DNA of 64,000 nt, from positions 475,177-539,176 of the forward strand of contig NZ_BCLI01000001.1 in assembly GCF_001748385.1 (NCBI RefSeq). The letters run 5' to 3'. Source of the stretch: Vulcanisaeta thermophila (lineage in GTDB: Archaea > Thermoproteota > Thermoprotei > Thermoproteales > Thermocladiaceae). How positions within the stretch are numbered: position 1 is the first letter of the stretch; every line of letters starts with the position of its first letter. A program made the position numbers and the translations under genes. Under the pieces are notes generated by a model. The model made no database searches. It saw only the letters and a list, made by a program, of their open reading frames with translations, and had not been told where the DNA came from. Positions 44,624 through 53,426 of the stretch are shown one piece after another.

Positions 44624-45877
44624 TTAAAAAACTGACCTTATAAGGAAAACCTCAACCTCATCACCCTCATCAAACCCCTCCCTATTCTCGGGAACCACAA
44701 GTATCCCATTACCACGAACCAGGGTACTCAAAACACCACTGCCAGTCAGGGCTAGGGGCTCTACGTAAACCCTACCATCGGACCCCCTGAAAACCCTAAC
44801 CCTAACGAAGGACCTGGTATTGACCGGCGTGGCCACCCTCCTAGTCAGTACGCCCCTAATCACTGACCTGGGCTCCTCCTCGCCATTAACCATCTTCAGG
44901 ACTATGGGCCTTACAAGCACGTCAAAACCCGTTAGAGCGGCCACCGGGAACCCACTGAGCATGAAGACTGGCTTACCATTAACCACAGCCACACTATTGG
45001 GTCTACCTGGCCTAATGGACACACCGTGCACCAGGAACTCGGGCTTCAACCTCATGATAGCCCTTATGGTGTAGTCCACCTTACCCACCGAGACCCCGCC
45101 CGTCGTTATCACAGCATCAAAACTCCTCAATGCATCACCCACAACCTCCGCTATCCTCTCCTCATCATCACCCACAATGCCCAGGTAGTGGGGTTCACCG
45201 CCGAGGGTCCTCACCATACCCTCAATGACGAACCTGGAACTATTGATCACCTTACCCGTGGGTGGTGGGGAGCCGCCCAGGGACTCCACCTCCAGTAATT
45301 CATTACCTGTACTCACAATGGCAATCCTTAGGTTGTAAACCCTAACCCTGGAAATCCCCATGGATGCGAGGACCCCGAGGTCCCAGGGCATTAGTTTCGT
45401 ACCCCTCCTGTACATCAACTCACCGGCCCTCACATCCTCACCCCTCCTGGACACATTGCCCATTGGCGGTACGGCCCTCAAAACCTCCACGTAATCACCA
45501 ACCCTCCTGGTATCCTCATACATCACCACGGCATCGGCGCCCGGGGGTAAGGCGGCGCCAGTGCTTATCTCCACGGCCTCCCCAGGCCCAATTACGAACT
45601 TACCAGGGTCATCACCCACCGCTAGGAAGCCCTTAACCCTAAGCATTATTGGGTTTGTTGGTGAGGCGCCGAAGGTATCCGCACTCCTGACCGCGTACCC
45701 ATCCACAGCGGACCTATTAAATCCTGGCACATCAAACCCAGCCACCACATCCTCAGCAAGGTACCTCCCCAGGGCATCACTAAGGGGAACCTCCACAGCA
45801 CTGGGTACATGCCTAACGTGCTTAATGGCCTCATTGACCACGTAGTCCACGGGCATCGTGGATTTGAAGCCCACGTT
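44624..45877 (-). CDS. moeA: Molybdopterin molybdotransferase MoeA
   Basis: About 417 aa from GTG 45877 (ATG 45856 is an alternative). GFDVPGFNRSAVDGYAVRSAD, VGDYVEVLRAVPPMGNVSRRGED, ITTGGVSVGKVDY and MLSGFPVAALTGFDVLV are MoeA hallmarks. Inserts Mo or W into molybdopterin for the oxidoreductases of the cell; a decayed one lies at 51.2 kb. Divergent from the next gene. Confidence 0.92.
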   Translation of the reverse strand, partial: NVGFKSTMPVDYVVNEAIKHVRHVPSAVEVPLSDALGRYLAEDVVAGFDVPGFNRSAVDGYAVRSADTFGASPTNPIMLRVKGFLAVGDDPGKFVIGPGEAVEISTGAALPPGADAVVMYEDTRRVGDYVEVLRAVPPMGNVSRRGEDVRAGELMYRRGTKLMPWDLGVLASMGISRVRVYNLRIAIVSTGNELLEVESLGGSPPPTGKVINSSRFVIEGMVRTLGGEPHYLGIVGDDEERIAEVVGDALRSFDAVITTGGVSVGKVDYTIRAIMRLKPEFLVHGVSIRPGRPNSVAVVNGKPVFMLSGFPVAALTGFDVLVRPIVLKMVNGEEEPRSVIRGVLTRRVATPVNTRSFVRVRVFRGSDGRVYVEPLALTGSGVLSTLVRGNGILVVPENREGFDEGDEVEVFLIRSVF

Positions 45878-45974
45878 AATCAACAAACCAACGCGCCTTA
45901 TATTGAATACTGGGCTTATGAATACGGGTTACTCAAGGGGAAGTAATTTAAGGGTCCACGGCAATGCACAACCA

Positions 45975-46433
45975 ATGAGCGAGTTAAGAATGCCCCCGAG
46001 GATCAAGGTACTGGAGGCCCTCGGCGCCATTGCAGATGGTAGGGTACAGGTAATAAATGACAATGAAGCCCTTGTGAAATCCTCAGACGGGACCAGGGAG
46101 TACAGGGTCTACGTGAACGTGGGGTCCAGGGAGGTGGATAGCACGGATAATGGCACGGTACACAGGGGCTACGTGGGATACCCAATAATAGCATTCCTCA
46201 TGAAAAAGGGACTACTGCCGGTGAACGAGGAGTTAGCGGGGAAGTTGAGGGGGGTACCCTGGAGGAAATTGAATGAGGAGTACAAGAACTACGCCAGGGT
46301 TATGGAGGCGATAATAAGTGAGAGGGGGCTTGATAGGGATGAGGTTGATAGGTACATAAACATGGTAATGGCGAGGCTGAGGAGGATGAACCTAAGGCGG
46401 GTGGCGAAGTACAACGAGGCGGTGGAGGAGTGA
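45975..46433 (+). CDS. Conserved hypothetical protein, 152 aa
   Basis: 152 aa from ATG 45975 (MSELRMPPRIKVLEALGAIA), 26 nt after AATTTAAGG (45944-45952). HRGYVGYPIIAFLMKKGLLP and a basic helical C-terminus (MVMARLRRMNLRRVAKYNEA) look like a nucleic-acid-associated protein of unknown role. Stop abuts the convergent Cas4-like gene. Confidence 0.6.
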   Translation: MSELRMPPRIKVLEALGAIADGRVQVINDNEALVKSSDGTREYRVYVNVGSREVDSTDNGTVHRGYVGYPIIAFLMKKGLLPVNEELAGKLRGVPWRKLNEEYKNYARVMEAIISERGLDRDEVDRYINMVMARLRRMNLRRVAKYNEAVEE

Positions 46434-47132
46434 TTAAACCCTGAAGGGGCAACGGGACCTGAAGGGGCAGGAGACGCACTTACCAGGGCTTGGGGATGCG
46501 GTGGGCTCCCTATTACCGAGCCAATAATCCAGGGCCCACCTAAGGTCAACCTCCACGGACCTGTCAAAAGGTAGTACATGAATCACGGCATGCCTTAAAC
46601 GGAGTTTAACGGGCAGTAGGGATGTATTGCCCAGGTACTTACTCAGTAATTCCCTACGTATAAGCACCCTCAACTTACCAACCAGGTCTAAATCCCTGGG
46701 TGCCTTAACAATAACCACAAGGGGCTCCCTACCAAGGCCAAGCCTATCCACAAGGTACGCGTAGAGCTGTGCCTGAACATACTCATGCCTAAACAGGGTG
46801 TCCAACCACCTGTTGCTTGTTTTCAACTCCACAACAAACCTCGCCACACCATTCATGAAAACCACAGCGTCCGGAACACCCACAACCTTAACGTCATTGA
46901 TGTCCAGCGCCAGGGTTAAGGTGGCAATGACCAGGGGCCTACTACGAACAATACCCATCAACTCCCCGCCACCCACCCTAATATCACCAAATACCTCGTC
47001 ATGAATAATCCCGCCAAGCTCCATGGACGGTGTCTCGGGGACGCTATCATTAAGGCTAAGGTGTAGGCTGTACTCACAGTAAAATTGCCTAGCTATCTCC
47101 GAGACGAGCACGTAACCTCGCCCAGGACCCAC
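46434..47132 (-). CDS. Cas4-like RecB-family nuclease (PD-(D/E)XK)
   Basis: 232 aa. One Cys near residue 19 (QFYCEYSLHL), nuclease core GVPDAVVF with ARFVVELKTSN (D and ExK), QAQLYAYLV, and C-terminal CVSCPFRSRCPF; the four Cys can hold an Fe-S cluster as in Cas4. No CRISPR array or cas gene is in the window, so it is probably a stand-alone Cas4-like exonuclease of repair. Confidence 0.78.
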   Translation of the reverse strand: MGPGRGYVLVSEIARQFYCEYSLHLSLNDSVPETPSMELGGIIHDEVFGDIRVGGGELMGIVRSRPLVIATLTLALDINDVKVVGVPDAVVFMNGVARFVVELKTSNRWLDTLFRHEYVQAQLYAYLVDRLGLGREPLVVIVKAPRDLDLVGKLRVLIRRELLSKYLGNTSLLPVKLRLRHAVIHVLPFDRSVEVDLRWALDYWLGNREPTASPSPGKCVSCPFRSRCPFRV

Positions 47133-47175
47133 CAGGTCATTTTTAACCCAGGGATATTAATTAAGCGATTAGGAA

Positions 47176-47559
47176 TCAGGACTTCACGGCAATGACACTA
47201 ATCTCCACCAAGGCACCGCCGGGCAGGTCGGCCACGCCCACAGTCATCCTAGCCGGCGGGTTGGTCTGGAAGTACCTCGAGTATACTTCATTGAACTCCG
47301 AGAACTTACTCGAATCCTTAAGCGCAACGAAAACCCAAACCACATCACTAAGCGAGAAACCCGCGGCCTCAAGTATGGCCTTGACATTCTCAAGAACCCT
47401 CTCAGTCTGCTCCCTAACACCACCACTCACTAACTTGCCTGTGGATGGATCAATGGGTATTTGACCACTAACAAAAACCATGTTATTGACCAGGACACCC
47501 TGGGAGTATGGACCAATGGGTTTGGGCGCCCTCTCAGTAAAAACCACGCCCCTAACCAT
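47176..47559 (-). CDS. ridA: RidA family imine deaminase
   Basis: 127 aa from ATG 47559 (MVRGVVFTERAPKPIGPYSQ), 26 nt after TTTTAAAG near 47586. VFVSGQIPIDPSTGKL, and the catalytic Arg in PPARMTVGVADLP with the final VEISVIAV. Hydrolyses reactive 2-iminobutanoate released by IlvA-type enzymes, such as the one at 2.8 kb. Confidence 0.93.
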   Translation of the reverse strand: MVRGVVFTERAPKPIGPYSQGVLVNNMVFVSGQIPIDPSTGKLVSGGVREQTERVLENVKAILEAAGFSLSDVVWVFVALKDSSKFSEFNEVYSRYFQTNPPARMTVGVADLPGGALVEISVIAVKS

Positions 47560-48084
47560 CAATGAGTCGCTAGGGGCCCCCTTTAAAAGCATCAAGGTTT
47601 TGACAGGGCACAGCACCTCAATTAGTAATTAAAAGGGCTTCCAACCCTTAAACAACGCAAGGGCCAGGGCCAGCACCACAGTCCTCATACCAGTGCATTA
47701 GCCCAGGGAGAACCATTCATAAAGACGCCATGTGGGGTTTGTGGTGTTTTGTACATTCCTTGTGAGAGCCTTTAGGGGGTTGGTACCGTGGGTGTTGTTT
47801 CAAATCTATGGGTTGTTTCGTGTTGTTTTTACGTAAATTCTCTAAATGATTTGGAGGGTCCTTTAGGTCGATAAGTTATATATCAGCTTCATCTGATGAT
47901 GATCCAGTGACAATGGAAAGAACCTCACTGATCCTCATTACACGTAGTACTGTTTAAGTATTGTTAATAATTATTAATACTAATATGTAAAATACCATAC
48001 TTCAGCCTCACATAACCGCTATTGATTCCTCGGTTAATGAAAATAGGACAATGCTTTAAAAGGGATTACTTAATGGTGAAGTTA
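47560..48084. other. Intergenic region without a recognised gene
   Basis: About 525 bp. It holds the ridA promoter (47581-47592), a T/G-rich stretch at 47740-47835, a TATA-like GTTATATAT (47874-47882) followed 25 nt on by ATGATGA (47896-47902) and CTGA (47928-47931), reminiscent of C and D boxes but too close, and the TATA box of the next gene (TTTAAAAG, 48055-48062). Confidence 0.4.
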
Positions 48085-48963
48085 ATGCCCCTGTTAGATA
48101 TCTATAGTGATGTACTAGGTTATTTGTTCTGGCTTCTACTACTAATTGTAGTTATACAGCCATGGCTATCAATGAAGTCCATGCAGCATGCTAGGTTAAG
48201 GCTTATGGGAATTATTGAGCATAAGTATGGTTATAGGGTGATAACCATGATTCATAGGCAGGAGAAGGTTGGTTTTCTAGGCATCCCAGTCTACCGTTAT
48301 ATAGATATTGAGGACTCTGAGGCTATAATAAGGGCCATTAGAACTACACCACCCAACATGCCGATAATGCTCATACTCCACACCCCAGGGGGCCTTGTTT
48401 TAGCGGCATCGCAAATAGCAAGGGCCCTTAAGTCACATCCAGCTAAGAAGATTGTAGTGATTCCTCACTATGCCATGAGTGGTGGTACTTTAATTGCCTT
48501 GGCTGCTGATGAAATAGTAATGGATCAAAACGCAGTGCTTGGGCCACTGGATCCTCAAATAGGGGGACCTGGTGGTGCATATTATCCGGCTCCATCAATA
48601 CTAAGGGCGGTTGAGGTCAAGGGCAAGGATAAGGTTAACGATGAAACCCTAATACTTGCTGATGTTGCTGAGAAATCCCTAAGGCAGGTTAAGGAGTTGG
48701 TTAAAGAGTTACTGAAGGGGAAAGTTGATGATAAAAAGGTTGAGGAGATAGCGGATAAGCTTGTGGGTGGTTACTACACTCATGATTACCCGATAACTGT
48801 TGAACAGCTTAAGGAGATGGGGCTCAAGGTATCCACTAACGTACCACCGGAGGTTTACGAACTAATGGACCTGTATCCACAGGCAAGAACAAATAGGCCA
48901 GGTATAGAGTACTTACCGTACCCAATAGTACCTAGACCTGCATCAAGTGAGAGAAGAGAGTGA
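48085..48963 (+). CDS. SDH-type Clp-fold serine protease, membrane-anchored
   Basis: 292 aa from ATG 48085, 26 nt after its TATA box (ATG 48073 is too close). One N-terminal membrane helix (YLFWLLLLIVVIQPWL), then a ClpP/SppA-like domain: LILHTPGGLVLAASQIARAL, catalytic Ser in HYAMSGGTLIALAADEIVMD, GPLDPQIGG. This is the PF01972 family of membrane-associated archaeal proteases (Ser and probably Lys or Asp). Role unknown. Confidence 0.83.
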   Translation: MPLLDIYSDVLGYLFWLLLLIVVIQPWLSMKSMQHARLRLMGIIEHKYGYRVITMIHRQEKVGFLGIPVYRYIDIEDSEAIIRAIRTTPPNMPIMLILHTPGGLVLAASQIARALKSHPAKKIVVIPHYAMSGGTLIALAADEIVMDQNAVLGPLDPQIGGPGGAYYPAPSILRAVEVKGKDKVNDETLILADVAEKSLRQVKELVKELLKGKVDDKKVEEIADKLVGGYYTHDYPITVEQLKEMGLKVSTNVPPEVYELMDLYPQARTNRPGIEYLPYPIVPRPASSERRE

Positions 48964-48981
48964 CCGAAGACTCGCAGTGAA

Positions 48982-49253
48982 ATTACGTCCCAGGGAGTCT
49001 TCTACGCCAGTAATATTGGAGGCAGGTATGCCTACACCTTAGCTGCTGCATCAATACTAATGTTTACTTCTCCTGGCTTGCAATGATAGTAACCGCATTC
49101 ATTAAGTCAATGCAGGTAGACTAATTAGTGAGCCTATGGCTTTGGTATGGCTCAATAGTCATGAATACCCGGGATGAATTGGAGGAGACCTTCGCAGAGT
49201 TAAGGGCAGGCACCTTCATTAAACATGAGCCCGAGGTCAATTATATTGATTAA
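48982..49253 (+). pseudogene. Remnant of an MFS transporter 3' end
   Basis: Three overlapping frames carry protein-like pieces: SQGVFYASNIGGRYAYTLAA (48982-49086), FSWLAMIVTAFIKSMQ (about 49068-49121) and MNTRDELEETFAELRAGTFI (49161-49253). They look like the last helices and cytoplasmic tail of a sugar/organic-acid MFS protein, broken by frameshifts. The rest of the gene is missing. Confidence 0.45.
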
Positions 49254-50440
49254 GTGGAATCATTCACTAAATGTTCTTCAGCCCTACTCCTATACATGAA
49301 ATATATTATTAAATCATACGTAATTTTCATTGACCCACTGATTATGAATGGTAGAGAGTAGAGGCTTAGGGAAATTAAATCACCAACTATTAATGATCCA
49401 GGTAAGGTGCTTATGCTCCTTGCAGTGTTGGTTATGGCGTTAGCTGCAACTCTTTCCTCATCCTTGAATATCTGTGCCATAAATGCCTGCCGAGTCGGTA
49501 CATCCATTTGAGAGACACTCTGCCTCAATAGGAGGAATATGAAGCTTCCCAGGAATGTTCCAGCCAACGGCACTAGTATTAGAAACACATTTGATATTAT
49601 ATGTGTATACACCATTGTTCTTAAGTTACCAATCCTCTCAGCTATTAATGGCGCAATAATTAACGATAATGCCGTAACCACGTTAACAATCATGAATACA
49701 ACGCCTAACTCCCTCAAGGATACGCCATAACGAATATAGAACCAGTATGATAATAATGACTGTGTCACTAACCCGCCGCCAAATGCATCTATTGTGAATA
49801 ATATTGATAGGTTCCTAATGTCAACAACCGCAGACCTACTTAACCCCCTTAACCCTAAATCCCTCCTAGTGGTCTCAATATCACTTAATGTGTTATAAAC
49901 AATAATCATTATTAGACCAGCAAGGGCGTAAATTAGGTACATTGACCTAATTGCATGTATGTTATTCCCAAAGTAGGCTGGTAATGATGATGCAAGGGCA
50001 CCAATCGATGAAGCCGAGTAACCAATGAGGTTGTAAATACCTAGGATCCTACCTAATTTATCACCCGTAAACCTAGGTAACACGCCTGTTTCAATTGATT
50101 GAAAGGGACCAGCCTCAGTTCCTGTGGCGCTTATGTTACCTATAAGTAGTGCCAATGCCATTACTGGGTATAATGAAGATGAGAACAATAATATGCCTGA
50201 AATGAACATGAGAAAACTAAAGATGATTAACAATCTCCTCCTACCAATTACGTCACCAAACCAGGTTAATAATATGTTTGAGAGAACATTGCCGAGAACC
50301 ATAAGGAATAAGGAGGCGCCAACATAAATGGGTGGGAAACCCAACATGGCTAGGTAAATGGGTGTTAGTACACTAACAATACCGAAGACAAAGGTTCTTA
50401 GTCCCTTAATGAGTAAGATTAAGTAAACATTCTTATGCAT
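49250..50440 (-). CDS. MFS transporter
   Basis: 396 aa, about 12 helices. Motif A-like WFGDVIGRRRLLIIFS between helices 2 and 3, and FQSIETGVLPRFTGDKLGRI. Close to drug/multidrug-type crenarchaeal MFS proteins; substrate unknown. AT-richer than its neighbours. ATG 26 nt after a TATA-like GCTTTAATA. Confidence 0.85.
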   Translation of the reverse strand: MHKNVYLILLIKGLRTFVFGIVSVLTPIYLAMLGFPPIYVGASLFLMVLGNVLSNILLTWFGDVIGRRRLLIIFSFLMFISGILLFSSSLYPVMALALLIGNISATGTEAGPFQSIETGVLPRFTGDKLGRILGIYNLIGYSASSIGALASSLPAYFGNNIHAIRSMYLIYALAGLIMIIVYNTLSDIETTRRDLGLRGLSRSAVVDIRNLSILFTIDAFGGGLVTQSLLSYWFYIRYGVSLRELGVVFMIVNVVTALSLIIAPLIAERIGNLRTMVYTHIISNVFLILVPLAGTFLGSFIFLLLRQSVSQMDVPTRQAFMAQIFKDEERVAANAITNTARSISTLPGSLIVGDLISLSLYSLPFIISGSMKITYDLIIYFMYRSRAEEHLVNDST

Positions 50441-50573
50441 TGGTAAATCATTAGGTGAGATAGTATTAAAGCTTAATTATTCAATATTTTAATTCTAAGA
50501 AAACATGTGTATGAATGTTAGACTTAGTTTATTCTGGTGGGCCCGCCGGGACTTGAACCCGGGATCTCCCGCG

Positions 50574-50599
50574 ATCCCAGGGTGCACGCGGGAGCGCCT
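50574..50599 (-). other. tRNA-Val intron at canonical position 37/38
   Basis: 26 nt. Removal leaves A37 and C38, as expected for tRNA-Val. Boundary could shift by a few nt; the bulge-helix-bulge fold fixes it. Confidence 0.7.
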
Positions 50600-50607
50600 T
50601 GTAAGGC

Positions 50608-50628
50608 TTTTGCGGGGCCCTCGCCCCT
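50608..50628 (-). other. tRNA-Val non-canonical intron at position 29/30
   Basis: 21 nt inside the anticodon stem, between CCC (27-29) and GC (30-31). Without its removal the stem cannot form. The boundary is unambiguous from the flanking bases. Confidence 0.75.
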
Positions 50629-50679
50629 GGGCATCCTACCAGGCTAGACTACGGGCCCTTGGCATTAGTTTCCCCTTGT

Positions 50680-50688
50680 TTTTTAAGT
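50680..50688 (-). promoter_or_regulatory. TATA box of tRNA-Val
   Basis: CTTAAAAAA on the minus strand, centred 26 nt before the tRNA 5' end. Confidence 0.55.
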
Positions 50689-50798
50689 TCTTTGTTTCGT
50701 TGTTTGTGTAATCCTGTTTTCACAGGTTTCTCCCTGTATCATTTTTATTTTAAGTGGTAGTTTATTAAGTGGTCGTGACACGGCATTAATGACCCAAC

Positions 50799-51002
50799 AT
50801 GGTCACACTAGAGGACCTGGCCAAGAGGGAGTATGAGATTGAGGTTGAGGGCAAGAAGTACAGGCTAAAGCCCACGAAGGTTTGGAAGGTGCAGCCACAG
50901 GGTAGGAAGGGCTTCGTGACGGGCCTCTTCAAGACACCCGATGGTAAGACTGTGAGGAAGGTTATTGCGAAGCTTGACGAGCACGGGAACATAATAACGT
51001 GA
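50799..51002 (+). CDS. cren7: Chromatin protein Cren7
   Basis: 67 aa. [20 protein letters not shown] followed by [13 protein letters not shown] matches the Cren7 SH3-like beta barrel with its conserved W and GRKG loop. Small basic DNA-bending chromatin protein of crenarchaea. Preceded by AT-rich TTTATTAAGT (50760-50769). Confidence 0.92.
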   Translation: MVTLEDLAKREYEIEVEGKKYRLKPTKVWKVQPQGRKGFVTGLFKTPDGKTVRKVIAKLDEHGNIIT

Positions 51003-51176
51003 AACGCACCACCTAGCCAACCCAAGCCTCAAAATCATTAAAACCACTCTATTTCCCATACCCACGTATGCTCCTTCATATCTATAGGCAGTTTCGTAGA
51101 TAAAAGTTTTATTTCAATATATTTATGATATATGCATATAAAAGAATGCTTTTTAAACAGTTGCAACGTATTACTT

Positions 51177-51837
51177 ATGTTCCGATCTGTATTTACCATA
51201 TACCTCTACCGTGGCGTTGGGCGTGGAATGAAGGTTACCGTTGACGGTAATAAGATCATAAAGCTCACAGGATTTAATGAGCACCCTGTCTCTCACGGTC
51301 ACTTGTGCGGTAAGGGCGTCTCTGCCATTATCTTTAAGGAATGCGCAGAGTAGCGCCCATAATGAGCGGGTTGAGACTTGAGGATGTTATAGACCCAACT
51401 AAGGGCTCGAAGATACCGGAGAACACACCACACCTATACTCCAACAGGTTCCTAACACCCAGTGGTAAGGCCAGATTCTTCCCCATTAAGTATAAGCAGG
51501 GCATCATAGGCAATAGAGGGTTCATACTAATCACCGACAGGGGTATCCTCATGTATAATACTGATAATGAGATTAGGAAGGTAAGTGGTAAGTTCGAATG
51601 GAGGTATTCATGAACCCAGAGAGTGCTAAGGCCCTCGGTATAACCAAGGGCAGTGGTCAAGTTAATTTCTAACTGTGGCGAGGAGACCTTCAGGGTTAGT
51701 AATGACGTATTGAGGAATACGTTATTCGCGTACATGCATGATGGGGGATAAACTACGTGGTCTACACAGGGTTCGACCATACATGAAGACCCAGGTACAA
51801 GGTCACCCCAGTTAACGGGACACCACTAAGGCGGTGA
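51177..51837 (+). pseudogene. Decayed molybdopterin oxidoreductase (formate dehydrogenase-like)
   Basis: 51177-51353 encodes GVGRGMKVTVDGNKIIKLTG and HPVSHGHLCGKGVSA, the N-terminal 4Fe-4S domain, but CxYCGVGCG has become LYRGVGRG, losing Cys ligands. 51341-51613 encodes SNRFLTPSGKARFFPIKYK, from the C-terminal part; then ESAKALGITKG and, after stops, YKVTPVNGTPLRR. The catalytic middle of what should be a gene of 2 kb or more is missing. A promoter-like TTTTTAAAC precedes it. Confidence 0.75.
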
Positions 51838-51876
51838 TTAAAACCTATATTAAATTCCATTATTGAGTTATTACCT

Positions 51877-52200
51877 GTGTACGTAGTTGGTGACTGCAGG
51901 GTTAATTGTGAGGTTAGGCTTGGTGGTAAGTCCATCATACACAGGAGGTTCACGCATGGCAATCACATCTACGAGACAAGCCTCTGCGCGGTAATCCATG
52001 GTGATGATGTACTTGATAAATGGTGTGTCTATGAGGACGGGTATGTGGAGAGGAGGGGCTCTGTTAACTGTGGTAATTTCGTGGGGCCTAACGCGTATAA
52101 GGACCTAATTCCAGTGTTTATGGATCTCTTGAGGAGCCTTGACCCCAGGCTCTTTGATTCACTGTTCAATTCAATAATATCGCTTGTTCACTGCGGATGA
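51877..52200 (+). CDS. Hypothetical cysteine-containing protein, 107 aa
   Basis: 107 aa with GTG start 27 nt after TATATTAAA (51845-51853). Six Cys (about 7, 11, 37, 50, 65, 106). No family recognised. Position between the molybdoenzyme remnant and MFS/EamA/MobA genes suggests a former link to molybdoenzymes (inference). Confidence 0.5.
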   Translation: MYVVGDCRVNCEVRLGGKSIIHRRFTHGNHIYETSLCAVIHGDDVLDKWCVYEDGYVERRGSVNCGNFVGPNAYKDLIPVFMDLLRSLDPRLFDSLFNSIISLVHCG

Positions 52201-52225
52201 GTAAGGGTTTAAAGTGGTTATTTTC

Positions 52226-53374
52226 ATGAACCCTGTGGAATTTAGGAGGTGGTTCCTTGTGGGGATTGCCTCAGCATCCTTCTTCCTCAGTTACTTCTCA
52301 AGGCTTGCCTGGGGCATTGTCTCGGTATACTCAACCCTCAGGCCTACGATTGTTGAGGATAGCATAGTATTCTCACTGTTCTTCATAGGCTACGTAATTG
52401 TTCAATTACCCTCGGGCTTCGTTTCGGATAGGGTTGACCCCAGGTACGTGATCATGGCGGCGCTTGTGGGGCTTGCCCTATCCTCCCTGGTCTCGGGTCT
52501 TGGTGATAGTATGTTTGTGGAGTACATAGCGAGCTTCTTCATGGGCCTATCCGCGGGTTGGGTTTACCCAGGCACTGTTAAGTTGATATCCATGAACTTC
52601 AGGGGTAAGGACTTACCCATAGCCATGGGTTACTACAGCCTTGCATGGCCCCTATCCATAGTGCTCGCGGGCGCCGTGCTACCATTCATTAGTATAAACC
52701 TTGGCTGGCGCTGGGCCTACTACGTGGTGTTCCTGGTCTCAATCATAACCTCAATCCTATACCTAACAATCAAACCGGGCATGGCGGGTAATGGGGGTCG
52801 TCCACAACGGGGTTTGGTGGATTTCTCGGTGTTTAGGAATGCCAACGCGTTGGTGGTTAGCTTCTCGGGCTTTCTATTCTTCCTATCCTACTGGATAATA
52901 ACGCTGTACGCGTATAAGTACTTCCTAACCCTTGGACTCAACGACTACCTAGCGGGCTTCGCATACTCACTACTGGCTTTGGCGGGTATACCATCAACAA
53001 TAATCGCGGGTTACATCATTAGGCGATTGGGGGTTAAAAACACCCTGGTAATATTCGAGGCAGCCTACGGAATACTCACCATACTACTCAGCTTACCCCT
53101 TGGTGCTTGGGTGATCACCGTGGCGGCCTTCATGGGCTTCGTGAGGTTTGTAATAACCCCAGCAAACTCCACCGCGGTCTCGCTAATTGGTGGTGAAAGG
53201 GCAGGCAGTACGTCGGGCATGGCCAACTTCTTCTGGCAGTTATCCGGTGCCGTGGCCCCGGGCATTGCCGCATACGTGCTCCTAACCCTTAATTATAAAT
53301 ACTTATGGTTGATTTCGGGCATTGTAATAATAATCTCGGCCATAATATACCAATTCTTACTAAGACTTAACTAG
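52226..53374 (+). CDS. MFS transporter
   Basis: 382 aa from ATG 52226 (MNPVEFRRWFLVGIASASFF; GTG 52214 also possible). About 12 helices; motif A-like SGFVSDRVDPRYVIMAALVG. Resembles organic anion or oxyanion (nitrate/formate-type) MFS permeases of archaea; substrate not assignable. Confidence 0.85.
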   Translation: MNPVEFRRWFLVGIASASFFLSYFSRLAWGIVSVYSTLRPTIVEDSIVFSLFFIGYVIVQLPSGFVSDRVDPRYVIMAALVGLALSSLVSGLGDSMFVEYIASFFMGLSAGWVYPGTVKLISMNFRGKDLPIAMGYYSLAWPLSIVLAGAVLPFISINLGWRWAYYVVFLVSIITSILYLTIKPGMAGNGGRPQRGLVDFSVFRNANALVVSFSGFLFFLSYWIITLYAYKYFLTLGLNDYLAGFAYSLLALAGIPSTIIAGYIIRRLGVKNTLVIFEAAYGILTILLSLPLGAWVITVAAFMGFVRFVITPANSTAVSLIGGERAGSTSGMANFFWQLSGAVAPGIAAYVLLTLNYKYLWLISGIVIIISAIIYQFLLRLN

Positions 53375-53426
53375 GGTTTGTGGGTAAAGGATTTATACCG
53401 CCAATTAAACCGCGTAATGCCAATCT

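Larger units (their letters stand above)
50535..50658 (-). tRNA. tRNA-Val(UAC) with two introns and encoded CCA
   Basis: Acceptor GGGCCCG (50652-50658) pairs with CGGGCCC (50539-50545), followed by A and CCA (50535-50537). T arm CCGGG-TTCAAGT-CCCGG. Removing 50608-50628 and 50574-50599 joins anticodon stem CCC+GC with loop CUUACAC and GCGGG, anticodon UAC. A TATA box (CTTAAAAAA, 50680-50688, minus strand) is 26 nt before the 5' end. Multiple tRNA introns are a Thermoproteales trait. Confidence 0.9.

Noticed and set aside
47874-47931. TATA-like element followed by ATGATGA and CTGA, resembling a C/D box RNA
   Set aside because: C and D boxes would be only 36 nt apart end to end with no D'/C' pair; too short for an archaeal C/D RNA.
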